Below are positions 1 to 11,301 of a stretch of DNA of 64,000 nucleotides, piece after piece. The stretch spans positions 43,519,553 to 43,583,552 of the forward strand of contig NC_090253.1 in assembly GCF_037325665.1 (NCBI RefSeq). Reading direction: 5' to 3'. The position numbers and the translations under genes were made by a program. The notes beneath the pieces are model-generated. The model had not been told where the DNA came from. It saw only the letters and a program-made list of their open reading frames with translations, and made no database searches. How positions within the stretch are numbered: position 1 is the first letter of the stretch; every line of letters starts with the position of its first letter. This DNA is from Littorina saxatilis (Eukaryota > Mollusca > Gastropoda > Littorinimorpha > Littorinidae).

Positions 1-375
1 AAAGACTTTCGACCGTGACGTAATTACGTCACTATTCTTGGTTTACGGTACCATTCGGCGGCTTTGCTACGAGTATGCCATATGTAGTCTTGGTTGGCCG
101 AGACCTTGCACCGTTCTATGAGCCGAACCGCAGTTCTATCCCACCGCGAATTCCGCCCGCCGTTAAGTCGTTTTTGTGATTTATTTCGCATTTAGGTCCC
201 AGGTAACATTATGAAGTTTTAATACGATCAATCGGACCTATTATCAAGTTAGTGTATCAACTTTTGAACGAACTGCGCCCAGTAGTTTCCCAGCAATAAG
301 CTGTTAAGTCGAGACACACAGACATACAGACACACAATTAAAGTCTGCTGGACCCTTGTACTAGCGTACTCGGGG

Positions 376-485
376 ATAATAGTCTATCATTAAGCCTCTG
401 CCACCAGAGCTGGTATTTTCACTTTGGTTACAATAATAGTCCATCAAGCCTCTGCCACAAGAGCTGGCATTTTCACTTTGGTTAG
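376..485. repeat. Tandem duplication, two ~54-bp units
   Basis: Two adjacent copies of a unit containing AAGCCTCTGCCA and GAGCTGG, followed by TTTTCACTTTGGTTA, differ by a few bases. There is no coding potential. The preceding 375 bases contain a short ACACACAGACATACAGACAC run and nothing else I recognise. Confidence 0.75.
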
Positions 486-777
486 ACCAACAAAAAAAAA
501 TAGGTGTGGTTACGGTAACATAGCCAAAAAAAATTGGGTAGGAAGGTAGGCACTCACTTTTTTTTTTAAAACTTTTTTTTCTAATGTGTACAAATTAAAC
601 CTACTTGACAGGGAAATAAGTGTGCGACTCGGGCGCTTTCGCTTTCATTGCGTTTTCTGCACTCGTTTACTTGTTTTTGTGTGTTTTTTTTGGACAAATG
701 TAATAAAAAGTTATAGGGTCGGCCCCAAAAAATAGGGTAGGTCGGGTTACCGTAACCACACCTTTTTTTTTTTAGGC
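486..777. mobile_element. MITE with GGTGTGGTTACGGTAAC inverted ends
   Basis: The left end reads A-run, then TAGGTGTGGTTACGGTAACA. The right end is the inverse, GTTACCGTAACCACACC, then a T-run. The interior is T-rich and non-coding. The internal blocks resemble the split MITE at 11728-11860 and 27594-27821, which lies in the opposite orientation, so these are members of one wider group. The outer boundaries are uncertain by several bases because of the homopolymers. Confidence 0.75.
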
Positions 778-2380
778 CTTACAATAAATGAATGAACCCT
801 ATCTAACAACATGCATCAGCTTTACTTGCTATCAACGTAGTGTAACATCATGATAACATGAGGACTTGACCTGCACATTGCAGTACTGTATTAATGAACT
901 GTTAGCTGTTTCACACAATTGTTCTACCTAATGCTGGGCTGTCATGTAACACATGCCTTTAATCAAATGAAGCGGTGTACCAGCTAGTACCTTCTTCTTC
1001 TTCTTCTTCTTAGTGGTCTTATCAAAGTGAAACTTAACTCAGACGTTTAAGTAAGTCTCGTATATATATATATATGACACAAGTTTGAGTGTGACTGATC
1101 TGCACCCTGGCGCACTAAAAGATCTACGGTAAAGATTCATCACCATGCTGATGTTGGATACCTGTCACTAAGAAGAAGAAGGAAAGGCACCTGCGCTGCA
1201 GGAAATGCACCCACTTTGGGTCGAATTAGACCCCTTCTGCTGCAGTAGTTCAAGTGTCAGTGAAAATCAGTGTTCCGGTGTATGCATACCTGTCCAACAC
1301 TACGTTTTGCATCCAACACACAAAGGCAAGTCGCAAAGCTTCATTTCTTCACTGCTTCAGCCCATTTTTTGCCTTCTGAAACTGTGTCAACGTATAAAAC
1401 CAGCGTACGTAGAGTATTTTTGAATACCCATTGTCTCACCTGAACAAGAAAATGCCAGGGTAGATGGGCATGTAGTATTACTGCATGTCACCCTACCTTT
1501 GATAACAACGCAGTGGGAAATTATACAGAAATTCCTTGTTTCTGCTTTCACACTGGACCTGCCGAAGTCGTCTGCACAACAAAATATGAGTGGGAACTGC
1601 GCAGTTTGAAGATTGATGCTGTTTTAAAATTTCAGTCAGTTTGAGAACAAAATTAACAACACATGTTCAGAATTTCAGAATATTTTCGTCACGTCGTCAA
1701 TTGCTGACTTTTAGTGACTAGCGCTCTTTAAGAGGACAAAGACGGAGAAAAAATAAAAAGTAACTGAGGATAGAAAAGACTTAAGCATAAAGGAAGTAGT
1801 CAAACGAAACAAAACGATCAAGGAGGAACTGAATATAACTGAGACCCTACTCTAACTTTGAAACAAAATAAGGAGTGGGGAGGAGTTAGAATGAGAGTTT
1901 GGAGAGCTCTCACAAAACATTTAGTGTTGATCGACAAACCGTACTTCTGTTCAGTTTGTTGGAAGAAATAACAAACAAAAAAGATGCGTCACAGGTCGAC
2001 ATTACAGGAGCTGTCATAAGTGAAGCTAGTGAACAAAATTAAATGAAAACAAACACTGGAAAGAACTGAATGGGCGATGCATGATGGGCGTTATCATCTA
2101 CTCTTTTCGAGAGCGAAATCGTAAAGAAACAAACTACAGTTGAACCAGTCCGTCCACCCAGGGTAACGATCAGAAGTCAGTGGTCGCTGTAGACAGGTAG
2201 TCGCTATGGAAAGGTGAATTATCTTCAGGGACAAATCTCGTCGGGAACCTTCTTGGACCGGCCGGGTAGTAGTGCGCAGCATTGGCCGGCAGGTGGTCGT
2301 TGAGAGGTGGTCACAAGGGCAGGTTCGACTATAGGCCTACTGTGTATGTTTTCAACCTTCAAAATGTCCTGTCTTCTTTT
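778..2380. other. No recognisable gene
   Basis: I see only short simple repeats: a CTT run near 990-1010, a TA run near 1063-1074, and an AAG run near 1172-1182. No convincing exon or mobile element was found. The open frames here are short and look random. Confidence 0.5.
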
Positions 2381-3268
2381 TACATTTGGTCAAGTTTTGA
2401 CTAAATGTTTTAACATAGAGGGGGGAATCGAGACGAGGGTCGTGGTGTATGTGTGTCTGTCTGTCTGTGTGTGTGTGTGTAGAGCGATTCAGACTAAACT
2501 ACTGGACCGATCTTCTATGAAATTTGACATGAGAGTTCCTGGGTATGATATCCTCAGCCGTTTTTTTCATTTTTTTGATAAATGTCTTTGATGACGTCAT
2601 ATCCAGCTTTTCGTAAAAGTTGAGGCATAGACCTTTATGGTCCCTGGTTGAGGCGACACTGTCACGCTCTCATTTTTCAACCAAATTGGTTGAAATTTTG
2701 GTCAAGTAATCTCCGACGAAGCCCGGACTTTGGTATTGCATTTCAGCTTGGTGGCTTAAAAATTAATTAATGACTTTGGTCATTAAAATGAAAATTGTAA
2801 AAAAAAAATTTTTTATAAAACGATCCAAATTTACGTTCATCTTATTCTCCATCATTTTTTCATTCCAAAAACATATAAATATGTTATATTTGGATTAAAA
2901 ACAAGCTCTGAAAATTAAAAATATAAAAATTATTATCAAAATTAAATTTTCGAAATCAATTTAAAAACACTTTCATCTTATTCCTTGTCGGTTCCTGATT
3001 CCAAAAACATATAGATATGATATGTTTGGATTGAAAACACGCTCAGAAAGTTAAAACGAAGAGAGGTACAGAAAACCGTGCTATAGGTCCTTCTCAGCGC
3101 AACTACTACCCCGCTCTTCTTGTCAATTTCACTGCCTTTGCCATGAGCGGTGGACTGACGATGCTACGAGTATACGGTCTTGCTGCGTTGCATTGCGTTC
3201 AGTTTCATTCTGTGAGTTCGACAGCTACTTGACTAAATGTTGTATTTTCGCCTTACGCAACTTGTTTT
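2381..3268 (-). mobile_element. Family A element, copy 1 (Helentron-like, non-autonomous)
   Basis: This complete copy lies on the minus strand if the ACAAGTCGCG end is taken as 5'. On the plus strand it runs from TACATTTGGTCAAG and a hairpin (CAAGTTTTGACTAAATG), through GAATCGAGACGAGGGTCGTG, a short TG repeat, and TAGAGCGATTCAGAC, to CTTGACTAAATGTTGTA and TTCGCCTTACGCAACTTGT. The 13-base CTTGACTAAATGT near one end is repeated inverted inside the terminal hairpin at the other end. Subterminal inverted repeats with one arm in a 3' stem-loop, plus an internal microsatellite, are the described layout of Helentron-associated elements. That class assignment is inference. A TGACGTCA site lies at 2592-2599. 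There is no ORF. Confidence 0.85.
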
Positions 3269-4001
3269 CATTTTAGTCAAGTTTTGTCTAAATGTTTTAA
3301 CATAGAGGGGGGAATCGAGACGAGGGTCGTGGTGTATGTGTGTCTGTTTGTCTGTCTGTCTGTGTGTGTGTAGAGCGATTCAGACTAAACTACTGGGCCG
3401 ATCTTTATGAAATTTGACATGAGAGTTTCTGGGTATGATATCCCCGGACTTGTTTTTCATTTTTTCGATAAATACCTTTGATGACGTCATATCCGGCTTT
3501 TTGTAAAAGTTGAGGCGGCACTGTCACACCCTCATTTTTCAATCAAATTGATTGAAATTTTGGCAAAGCAATCTTCGACGAAGCCCGGGGTTTGGTATTG
3601 CATTTCAGCTTGGTGGCCTAAAAACTAATGAGTGAGTTTGGTCATTAAAAATCGGAAACTTGTAATTAAAATTATATTTTTATTAAACGATCCAAAAACA
3701 ATTTCATCTTATTCTTCGTCATTTTTTGATTCCAAAAACATATACATATGTTATATTTGGATTAAAAACAAGCTCTGAAAATTAAAAATATAAAAATTAT
3801 GATCAAAATTAAATTTCCGAAATCGTTTTAAAAACAATTTCATCTTATTCCTTGTCGGTTCCTGATTCCAAAAACATATAGATATGATATGTTTGGATTA
3901 AAAACACGCTCAGAAAGTTAAAACGAAGAGAGGTACAGTAAAGCGTGCTATGAAGCACAGCGCAATCGCTACCGCGCCAAACAGGCTCGTCACTTTCACT
4001 G
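3269..4001 (-). mobile_element. Family A copy 2, first part (split by LTR element)
   Basis: This copy abuts copy 1 head to tail and starts at the hairpin CAAGTTTTGTCTAAATG. It runs through the microsatellite, TGACGTCA (3482-3489) and the AT-rich body to CACTTTCACTG. There an LTR retrotransposon interrupts it, and it resumes at 10280-10374. Confidence 0.85.
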
Positions 4002-4545
4002 TGTTACAGTACACGACACTTGAGATTGCCACAAGTTCTCAAACGTCGTATAGTTGTGTTCTTTTATTCTACGTCGCCCGTCTTCGCAGCAGCAGAAAAC
4101 AACTCGTCAAATTGAGTTCGAGGATTTATTCAGCATTCAATACATACAACTGCACAACGTAGCAGAACTCAAATAGAAGCTTTTTTAACATTCAAATCGC
4201 GCTGGCATATATAGTAAATACTCAATCTCGAGAATATTCCAGACCGAACATGATACAACTACATTATACGAGCCGTGCATGGACTAAACTAGCGACATTC
4301 TCTTATGACGTACATCAAAAGCGCCGACGCACTTAATCCGAACGAACGCCACGAACTCACGACTAAAACAGCATGGTAAACAACTTGTTTTGACAGGACT
4401 AGAAAATTCACCTGCATTCTCGTCCAAGCATAAATATTGTGTTTACAAAATATAATATCGGTACTTCCCACAAAGTACAAATAAGTCAACTACATGCAAC
4501 ACACAAAACTGAACCAAAGCTCAGCAACGGTAGCGTTTCCTAACA
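4002..4545 (-). repeat. 3' LTR of the Gmr1-like element
   Basis: This 544-bp terminal repeat has TGTTA...TAACA ends and matches 9742-10279 almost base for base; I noticed only two short length differences. It contains CATATATAG-type AT-rich stretches that could serve as core promoter, but nothing decisive. Confidence 0.93.
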
Positions 4546-4675
4546 TTACCCCCAACACCAGAAGAAATTTACCTAATTTCTTTCAATCATTGAAACGCTA
4601 CCTGTACACATACTATGTATACATAACAGATTGAAATCCAGGTATGTACATTAGTCTGTTGGAGAATGAACAGTT

Positions 4676-7600
4676 TTACTCACATACTCGGCTGAGAAAA
4701 TCTGCTCCAACATTATCTGAACCTTTGATCGATTCCACTCGAATATCAAAGTTCTGCAAGTACATCACCCACCTCATGATACGATTATTCACAAACTTCG
4801 CAGAGTTCAGGTAGGTGAGGGGTTTGTGATCAGTCTGAAGCACGAATTTCACCCCTTGGAGGTAGAGTTCAAATTTCTTGATTCCCCACACGATGGCTAA
4901 ACACTCTTTCTCCATGGTCGAGTAGTTCTTCTCGGCTCCTGACAGCTTCTTGCTGGCATAGCTGACCGGAAACGGTTTACCTCCATGCTCTTGCATCAGC
5001 ATGGCGCCGATCCCTTCGTCCGATGCGTCTGTACGCAAGATGAACTCTTTGGCAGTATCAGGAAGGCGTAGCACCGGGTCTCGTGACATCAGGTCGCGCA
5101 CGGTCTGGTATGCCTTCTCCTGAGCTGGTCCCCAGAGTATTCGGTTGGGGCATCCTTTTCGGGTCATGTCCGACAAAGGCGCCGTTATGGCGGCGAAGTT
5201 TGGAATGAACTCTCTGTAGTACCCAGCCAATCCAAGGAAGGATCGCACCTGCTTCTTGGTTTCAGGACGTGGCGCATTGAGGATCTTGGTGACGTTTTCC
5301 AACAAAAGCCCCTTTTGACCTTCCTTCAGTGAATGACCTATGAAGTCAACGTTGTCGGTCCCCAAAATGCACTTGCTGGGTCTCACGGTCAGATTGGCTT
5401 TTGTCAGGCGGGAAAACAGTTCCCTCAAAGTCTCCAGATGCTCCGCAAAGGTCTCTGTGTGGACTAGCAGATCATCCCAGTAGTACACAACATTCTTCAT
5501 TCCTTTGAGCATTTTTCGCATTCCCCTCGTAAGGGTAGCACCACTGTTCACCATGCCAAAAGGCATCCGCAGGCACTCATACGTTCCGTCTGGAGTTGCA
5601 AAGGCGGTCTTTGGTATGTCCTCTTCGCGCACAGGAATTTGCCAATATCCCTTGCTGAGATCGATTTTTGAGAAGATCTTACTGCCGGTTAACTGTCGGA
5701 ATAGATCAGTTGCCGTCGGCATTGGTTCAGGGTCAAACACGGTGATCTTATTGACTTTCCTAAAGTCAATGCATACCCTGTTTGTGCCGTCTTTCTTCTT
5801 GACAACAACAACGGGAGATGAGTAAGGGGATGATGATTCACGGATGACCCCCATCTTCAACATGTTGTCGATGTCCTTCTTCAAGGATTCCCGAGCCTGA
5901 AACGGGATAGGGTATGGTTTTGAGCGAACAGGAACGTCAGATGTGAGGTGGACTTCATGTTCGACCAAGGACGTAGAGCCTGGAACATCAGAGAACCTAT
6001 GGGTGAAGTCGCCCATAAAATCATGCAGCTCCTTCTGCTGGTCTTCTGTCAGGTCAGGTCCTAACTTGACGTCATCCACTCCCTCTTTCTTGTGGAGGTC
6101 TCCCAACTCCAGTAGTTCCTCACCATCGAACTCGTCTAGTTCGGCTGGTTCTTCCACACTTGCTGCGACCTGTACTGCTTCCGGAGGTCTCTCCACATAC
6201 AGTTTCAGGAGGTTAGCGTGGTAGATCTTGGACTTCTTGCCGACATTCACCTTGTAGTCGTTGATCCCTACCACGGCCTCAACCTCGTATGGGCCTTTCC
6301 ACTGCATCAGTAGTTTGTTGTGATCAGTGGGAAGCAGTATCAGCACTTTGTTACCTGGTGTAAACTTCCTGTTTACGGCTTTGCGGTCGTAGTAGTGTTT
6401 TCCGCTATCCTGAGACTTTCTCAAGTTTTCTCTCGCAATCTCGAGAGTCTCCTCCAGTTTCTCTCGCAACTCGAACACGTACTGGTAACTGTTCTTCACT
6501 TCAGGTGTGTCCACATCTTTCGTCCACAATTCCTTTAGTATCTGCATCGGGCCTCTCACGGTCCGCCCGTACATCAGCTCGAACGGGGAGAATCCAGTGG
6601 ACTCTTGTGGCACCTCCCTGTATGCAAATAGCAAGGCATTGATGTAGCGATGCCACTGCCTTGGCTGCTCACTGCATAGTTTCTTCAGCGTGGACTTCAG
6701 CGTCGCATTGAATTTTTCTACCAGCCCATTGCACATCGGGTGATAGGGTGTCGTAGTCAAGTGACGAATGCTCAGCAGCCTGTTGACCTCTTCCATGCAT
6801 TCAGAGACAAACTGTGTCCCCAGGTCTGTGAGGATCTCTTCAGGAACCCCAATTCTGCTGAAAATGTCCACAAGTGCCTCGGCAACAGTCTCGGTGTCAA
6901 TTTTCTTCAGAGGCACGGCTTCTGGGTACCTGGTTGCATAGTCTACCAGGGTCAGTACCCAACGATGACCCGCTTCACTTGGCGGTTTTATCTCGCCGAT
7001 GAGGTCAATGGCCACCCTCTTGAAAGGTCGGTCGATCAAAGGCATCTTCTGCAACGGCACTTTCGGGACCCTTCCTCGAGGTATGGTTTTCTGGCAAATA
7101 TCGCACGATCGGCAGAATCGAGTCACATCTGCATGCAGTCCTGGCCAGTAAAACGCAGCCTGGATTCTGTCCGATGTCTTCTTGACACCCAGGTGACCTC
7201 CCATAATAGAGTCGTGGGCCACCTCCATCACCTGGCGCCTAAGTGGTTGAGGCACCAGAACTTGACGTAATGGCTTCCCACCGTTGACTCTCGGGTGCTG
7301 GAACACTCTGTACAGGATCTTGGCCTTTACTTCAAAGTGCACAGTGCCTTCGCCCTTAGTCATCTCCTTGACAGGACGACTCCTGTACTTTGTCAAGGTC
7401 AAATCAGCTTCCTGTAGCTGAATCAGCCGATCCCTGTCCACGACAGCAGTTGCAGAACTGTTGGTGACCCTGAGTGGCGTAGTTGTTTTGTCCTTCTTCG
7501 CCTGGGCTCTGGTCGTCACAGCGCTTACAACCTGCAGCTGGTCGCGGCGATGCACAGTTGCTCTGTCATCTCGTAACAGTTCGCTGATATCTTCATTCGC

Positions 7601-9256
7601 GAATGGCAGTGGGTCTTCCTCCTCAGCAGCAGGCTGAGCTGAGCCCATTCTCCATTCGAAATCAGGGTCATCAGGACGTCTCGCACCCCCAATGTTCCCA
7701 ATTAGTAGATCGTACAAGGGCTTCTTCAGGCAGACGGCCTCAACTTCTCCGGTGAAGTATGGAGTATCGATCTGGATTTTTACCACTGGTGCCTTCACGC
7801 ATTTGCTGTCAGCCATGAGCGTCCACTTGAAGTCACCAGTGAACTTCTCTGTTGGCACCAGATCCTCTTTGACAATGACTCCATTGCAGCCCGAATCTCT
7901 GAGAACAGTCACTTCCTGCTTCTCAACAAATCCCTTCGACACGGGCATGTTCGACACTGACACAGCTGCGCTGGCGACGACAGAGATTGACCTGCCATTG
8001 GCGAGTAGAAGCTGGCCATCAGAAATACATTCTTCCACGTCCGATGGTGTAGCCACTTGCTCGGCAGCCCTTGGAAGTATGACGCTGCTCGCACATACTT
8101 GTTGGTTCGAGCCACTCGTTTGCCTCTTGTTGTCGTAATATCTCCGTCGATGTTCTTGCGCTTTGTCATTGACATGTCCGTTATTTTTCTTTTGGGGGCA
8201 GTTGGCGACTCGGTGACCCTTGGCATTGCAATGGAAACACGTTATGTTCTGCCCTTCATTGGATGATGATGCGGACTCAGTTTGTCCCTTGGCAGGTTGG
8301 TTTCTCTGGTTCCCGTTCTTCTGGAAAGGTTTCGATGACTTTGACGTCCCCAGGGTCCTTCCATGAGCAATGAGATAACGCTCAGCAGCATCAGTAATGT
8401 CCTTCAAACCCCGCAGTTTTTGCTCTTCCAAGCGGGTCGCCAGGTCCTTCGGGCAGGCATTAAGGAACTGCTCCTTCACGATCAAGTCCCGCAGACTCTC
8501 GTATGACTGCTCTTCACCTGATAACTCCACCCACTTCTGCAGGTATGACGACAGGCGCTCCACAAACTGGCTCGGTGTCTCTCCAGACAATGGCTGGCAT
8601 TCGCGGAAGCGTTGACGGTAGCCCCTTTCAGTGAAGTTGTAGCAACGCAACAGAGCTTCCTTCAGTACATCATAGTCTCTGGCGTCATCGTTTGAGAGTC
8701 TAGCGTAGACCTCAAGTGCTGCCCCAGTCAAATGTGCGCTGAGTAGAATCGCCCAGTCGTCGCGCTGCCAACTAGCACTCTCAGCGAACCTCTCGAATCT
8801 TGCAAGGTAGCAGTCGATCTGGTCCTTCCCGTCAGCGAATGCTGGAAGTTTCGGTGCCCTGTGTAACATTTGCTGCTGGTTATCTCTTTGGCGTGGTGCC
8901 TCGTGCTCATTTTGAACACGCACCATTTCTGTCTGAAGCTCTAAACGCTTCGTCTCCATTTCTATTTGGAGCTCTACGCGTTTCAGCTCCATTTTCCTTT
9001 CTTCACGCTGTGCTTCTCTTTCTCTTTCTTCACGCTGCGCTTGTCTTTCTTCACGCTCACGCTGCGCTTGTCTTTCTTCCCGCTCACGCTGCGCTTGTCT
9101 TTCTTTTTCTTCTCGCTGCGCTTGTCTTTCTTCACGCTCACGCTGCGCTTGTCTTTCTTCACGCTGCGCTAGCAGTTGTGTCTGGGACTCGACGAACTCC
9201 GTCAGCTGCTTGCCTTTCAGTCCCAGTTCAACTCCTTTTGCCCAGAACTCAGCCAT
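4676..9256 (-). CDS. Gag-pol polyprotein of the LTR element (integrase before RT)
   Basis: A single 1526-residue frame. Residues ~25-120 are a highly charged Gln/Arg/Glu coiled-coil-like stretch built of QREERQAQRERE repeats, with a matching 21-24-bp minisatellite in the DNA. A Gag-like region follows, with a CCHC zinc knuckle (CFHCNAKGHRVANC) near residue 340. A retropepsin-like DSG motif lies near 453. The integrase has a His/Cys finger (H...H then CRSCDICQ) from ~680, then D, D and E residues near 751, 810 and 846 (spacing ~35 between the last two). RT follows, ~1110-1300, with a YxDD box near 1257. RNase H (TDASDEG near 1411) reaches the C-terminus (LSRVCE). Integrase upstream of RT is the order of copia elements, but the sequences look Ty3/gypsy. 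How Gag and Pol are separated is not evident; proteolysis by the encoded protease is the family rule. Confidence 0.93.
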   Translation of the reverse strand: MAEFWAKGVELGLKGKQLTEFVESQTQLLAQREERQAQREREERQAQREEKERQAQREREERQAQREREERQAQREEREREAQREERKMELKRVELQIEMETKRLELQTEMVRVQNEHEAPRQRDNQQQMLHRAPKLPAFADGKDQIDCYLARFERFAESASWQRDDWAILLSAHLTGAALEVYARLSNDDARDYDVLKEALLRCYNFTERGYRQRFRECQPLSGETPSQFVERLSSYLQKWVELSGEEQSYESLRDLIVKEQFLNACPKDLATRLEEQKLRGLKDITDAAERYLIAHGRTLGTSKSSKPFQKNGNQRNQPAKGQTESASSSNEGQNITCFHCNAKGHRVANCPQKKNNGHVNDKAQEHRRRYYDNKRQTSGSNQQVCASSVILPRAAEQVATPSDVEECISDGQLLLANGRSISVVASAAVSVSNMPVSKGFVEKQEVTVLRDSGCNGVIVKEDLVPTEKFTGDFKWTLMADSKCVKAPVVKIQIDTPYFTGEVEAVCLKKPLYDLLIGNIGGARRPDDPDFEWRMGSAQPAAEEEDPLPFANEDISELLRDDRATVHRRDQLQVVSAVTTRAQAKKDKTTTPLRVTNSSATAVVDRDRLIQLQEADLTLTKYRSRPVKEMTKGEGTVHFEVKAKILYRVFQHPRVNGGKPLRQVLVPQPLRRQVMEVAHDSIMGGHLGVKKTSDRIQAAFYWPGLHADVTRFCRSCDICQKTIPRGRVPKVPLQKMPLIDRPFKRVAIDLIGEIKPPSEAGHRWVLTLVDYATRYPEAVPLKKIDTETVAEALVDIFSRIGVPEEILTDLGTQFVSECMEEVNRLLSIRHLTTTPYHPMCNGLVEKFNATLKSTLKKLCSEQPRQWHRYINALLFAYREVPQESTGFSPFELMYGRTVRGPMQILKELWTKDVDTPEVKNSYQYVFELREKLEETLEIARENLRKSQDSGKHYYDRKAVNRKFTPGNKVLILLPTDHNKLLMQWKGPYEVEAVVGINDYKVNVGKKSKIYHANLLKLYVERPPEAVQVAASVEEPAELDEFDGEELLELGDLHKKEGVDDVKLGPDLTEDQQKELHDFMGDFTHRFSDVPGSTSLVEHEVHLTSDVPVRSKPYPIPFQARESLKKDIDNMLKMGVIRESSSPYSSPVVVVKKKDGTNRVCIDFRKVNKITVFDPEPMPTATDLFRQLTGSKIFSKIDLSKGYWQIPVREEDIPKTAFATPDGTYECLRMPFGMVNSGATLTRGMRKMLKGMKNVVYYWDDLLVHTETFAEHLETLRELFSRLTKANLTVRPSKCILGTDNVDFIGHSLKEGQKGLLLENVTKILNAPRPETKKQVRSFLGLAGYYREFIPNFAAITAPLSDMTRKGCPNRILWGPAQEKAYQTVRDLMSRDPVLRLPDTAKEFILRTDASDEGIGAMLMQEHGGKPFPVSYASKKLSGAEKNYSTMEKECLAIVWGIKKFELYLQGVKFVLQTDHKPLTYLNSAKFVNNRIMRWVMYLQNFDIRVESIKGSDNVGADFLSRVCE

Positions 9257-9741
9257 TCTGGTCTTTTCCGGTGCGTTCGTCTGTATTCTTTCACAGCCAC
9301 GAACGTAGACGAATGTAGTCTTCTAAAAGAACACAGTCTCTACTGCACCTCCGATGCTTCTCTCGTCGCTGTTCACCTTCGTAGACGCAGGCTGCCACCC
9401 TCCTCGTCTAACGTGACGGCGCACTCTGCTCACGATACGTACACGACGTACCTCAGTCGTATTTCGTAGTATTAATGCACTAGCTCCGCGACGAAGTCCG
9501 TCTCGTCCAAACGGCAGCTAACCTCTGTAATCCCGATACACTCCGGCGTCGCTCACCGTACCGAGCTGCGGCGATTACCAAACTCTTCACCAGTCACACC
9601 GAATCCACGGTTCCGTAGTCTCAATACTGATCCCTCAGGATACACCCGATTGATGGCTACCTCCTGTGACTGTCTTGACACTGGTCCTTGTTGCTGGAAA
9701 ACCCTTGGCGTTAAACGTAGATCCTTGGCTTGGCCCCCAAT
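9257..9741 (-). other. Leader and probable primer-binding site of the LTR element
   Basis: This is about 485 bases between the 5' LTR and the first ATG. Immediately inside the LTR the minus strand reads ATTGGGGGCCAAGCCAAGG. A TGG start right after the LTR is typical of a tRNA primer-binding site, but I cannot name the tRNA. There are no other features. Confidence 0.5.
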
Positions 9742-10279
9742 TGTTACACGACACTTGAGATTGCCACAAGTTCTCAAACGTCGTATAGTTGTGTTCTTTT
9801 ATTCTACGTCGCCCGTCTTCGCAGCAGCAGAAAACAACTCGTCAAATTGAGTTCGAGGATTTATTCAGCATTCAATACATACAACTGCACAACGTAGCAG
9901 AACTCAAATAGAAGCTTTTTTAACATTCAAATCGCGCTGGCATATATAGTAAATACTCAATCTCGAGAATATTCCAGACCGAACATGATACAACTACATT
10001 ATACGAGCCGTGCATGGACTAAACTAGCGACATTCTCTTATGACGTACATCAAAAGCGCCGAGCACTTAATCCGAACGAACGCCACGAACTCACGACTAA
10101 AACAGCATGGTAAACAACTTGTTTTGACAGGACTAGAAAATTCACCTGCATTCTCGTCCAAGCATAAATATTGTGTTTACAAAATATAATATCGGTACTT
10201 CCCACAAAGTACAAATAAGTCAACTACATGCAACACACAAAACTGAACCAAAGCTCAGCAACGGTAGCGTTTCCTAACA
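9742..10279 (-). repeat. 5' LTR of the Gmr1-like element
   Basis: This 538-bp terminal repeat is near-identical to 4002-4545 and has TGTTA...TAACA ends. The target duplication CACTG follows at 10280-10284. Confidence 0.93.
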
Positions 10280-10374
10280 CACTGCCTTTTGCACTAGCGG
10301 CGGACTACGTTCAGTTTCATTCTGTGAGTTCCACAGCTTGACTAAATGTAGTAATTTCGCCTTACGCGACTTGG
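10280..10374 (-). mobile_element. Family A copy 2, remainder after LTR insertion
   Basis: Resumes with CACTGCCTTTTGCACTAG and GGCGGACTACG, then CTTGACTAAATG and TTCGCCTTACGCGACTTGG. This exactly continues the family A consensus interrupted at 4001, which proves the LTR element inserted into it. Confidence 0.85.
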
Positions 10375-10768
10375 TTTTTTTTTCAATCAACAGCCTCACC
10401 ACAAAAATCTGAAATTTAACGCATCTGGCTATTTTTTTTTTTTTAACTCAGGACTCGACGCGCACGTAGGCCTAGATCGTAGCCTGTATAGATCGCCGCT
10501 CCGCTCAACCCACCGCGCAACATTTGCGCCGCTGTTTATGATCCTCCTTTTCCCCCCTTTCTATCTGTCATTCCCTTTCCACACCTGTTTATGTCTGTGC
10601 ATTTGTCCCTGTTTTTATCTCCGATGTCGATTTTTGTGTCTGTCTCGTTGGCGTCGAGTATACACACTGGCACGAGGCTCATGCAGTCAACTTGAATCGA
10701 GACAGCCCAGTCTATATGCATATCTGCATCAGGTCAGACACATCTATGATCAGGTCAAGTCAATTTGA
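10375..10768. other. No recognisable gene
   Basis: T-runs, then GC-mixed sequence with a pyrimidine-rich stretch. Nothing is recognised. Confidence 0.5.
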
Positions 10769-11301
10769 GCGGTCACCGACCCAGCTTCAACTTGAGCTGA
10801 AGGGATCTATGTCGACCCGGCAAAAGTGGCGGTGCCTTCACCGTAAGTGCATTTCCTGTAGGCGTTTTTCATGTAAACAGGGAATACAACCGGGAGGTTT
10901 CCCTGTAGGGAAAGTACGATACCGTGCCGCTCAATCTCGCGCCAAGCGCGTGACTGCCGTAAAACGATTTGAATTACATTTGCGTTACCTCCCCTTCCCA
11001 AAAGGGCGGTTCAACAGGAACATCTTTTAGAGATCCTGAATTCGTGTGCGGTAATCAGCCAATCGAATCAAATGTTTAAGAAAAAAAAATCAAAAACATC
11101 AAATTCTACCGATGTCGATAAACGTGACTTTCAGCGAGATCGGCGAAACGAGGCTACAGGAACTCCACCCGGGTCATGTATTCCCTGTATACAGGGAAAA
11201 CGCCCACAGGCAATGCATCTACAGGGAATACGCCCACGATTGGTCGACATAGACCCCTTCATTGATCTCAAGTTGAAGCCGGGTCGGTCACAGTGACCGC
11301 C
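10769..11301. mobile_element. Foldback/MITE with ~120-bp inverted arms
   Basis: The left arm begins GCGGTCACCGACCCAGCTTC and contains AACTTGAG and TCTATGTCGACC. The right arm read in reverse gives GGCGGTCACTGTGACCG, then GGCTTCAACTTGAG and TCTATGTCGACC. Both arms also carry short repeats based on CAGGGAATAC. The arms are imperfect, roughly 80% by eye. The interior (10900-11165) is non-coding. No clear target duplication was found. Confidence 0.7.

Larger units (their letters stand above)
4002..10279 (-). mobile_element. Ty3/gypsy-type LTR retrotransposon, Gmr1-like, whole
   Basis: The element is bounded by two long terminal repeats starting TGTTA and ending TAACA, and is flanked by the 5-bp target duplication CACTG (3997-4001 and 10280-10284). 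It reads on the minus strand: 5' LTR, leader, one gag-pol frame, a short 3' region with a purine-rich tract (GTGTTGGGGGTAA on the minus strand) next to the 3' LTR. The LTRs are almost identical, so the insertion is recent. The RT sequence is Ty3/gypsy-like, but the domain order is protease, integrase, RT, RNase H. That order is known for Gmr1-type elements. It looks whole. No envelope gene is visible. Confidence 0.93.
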
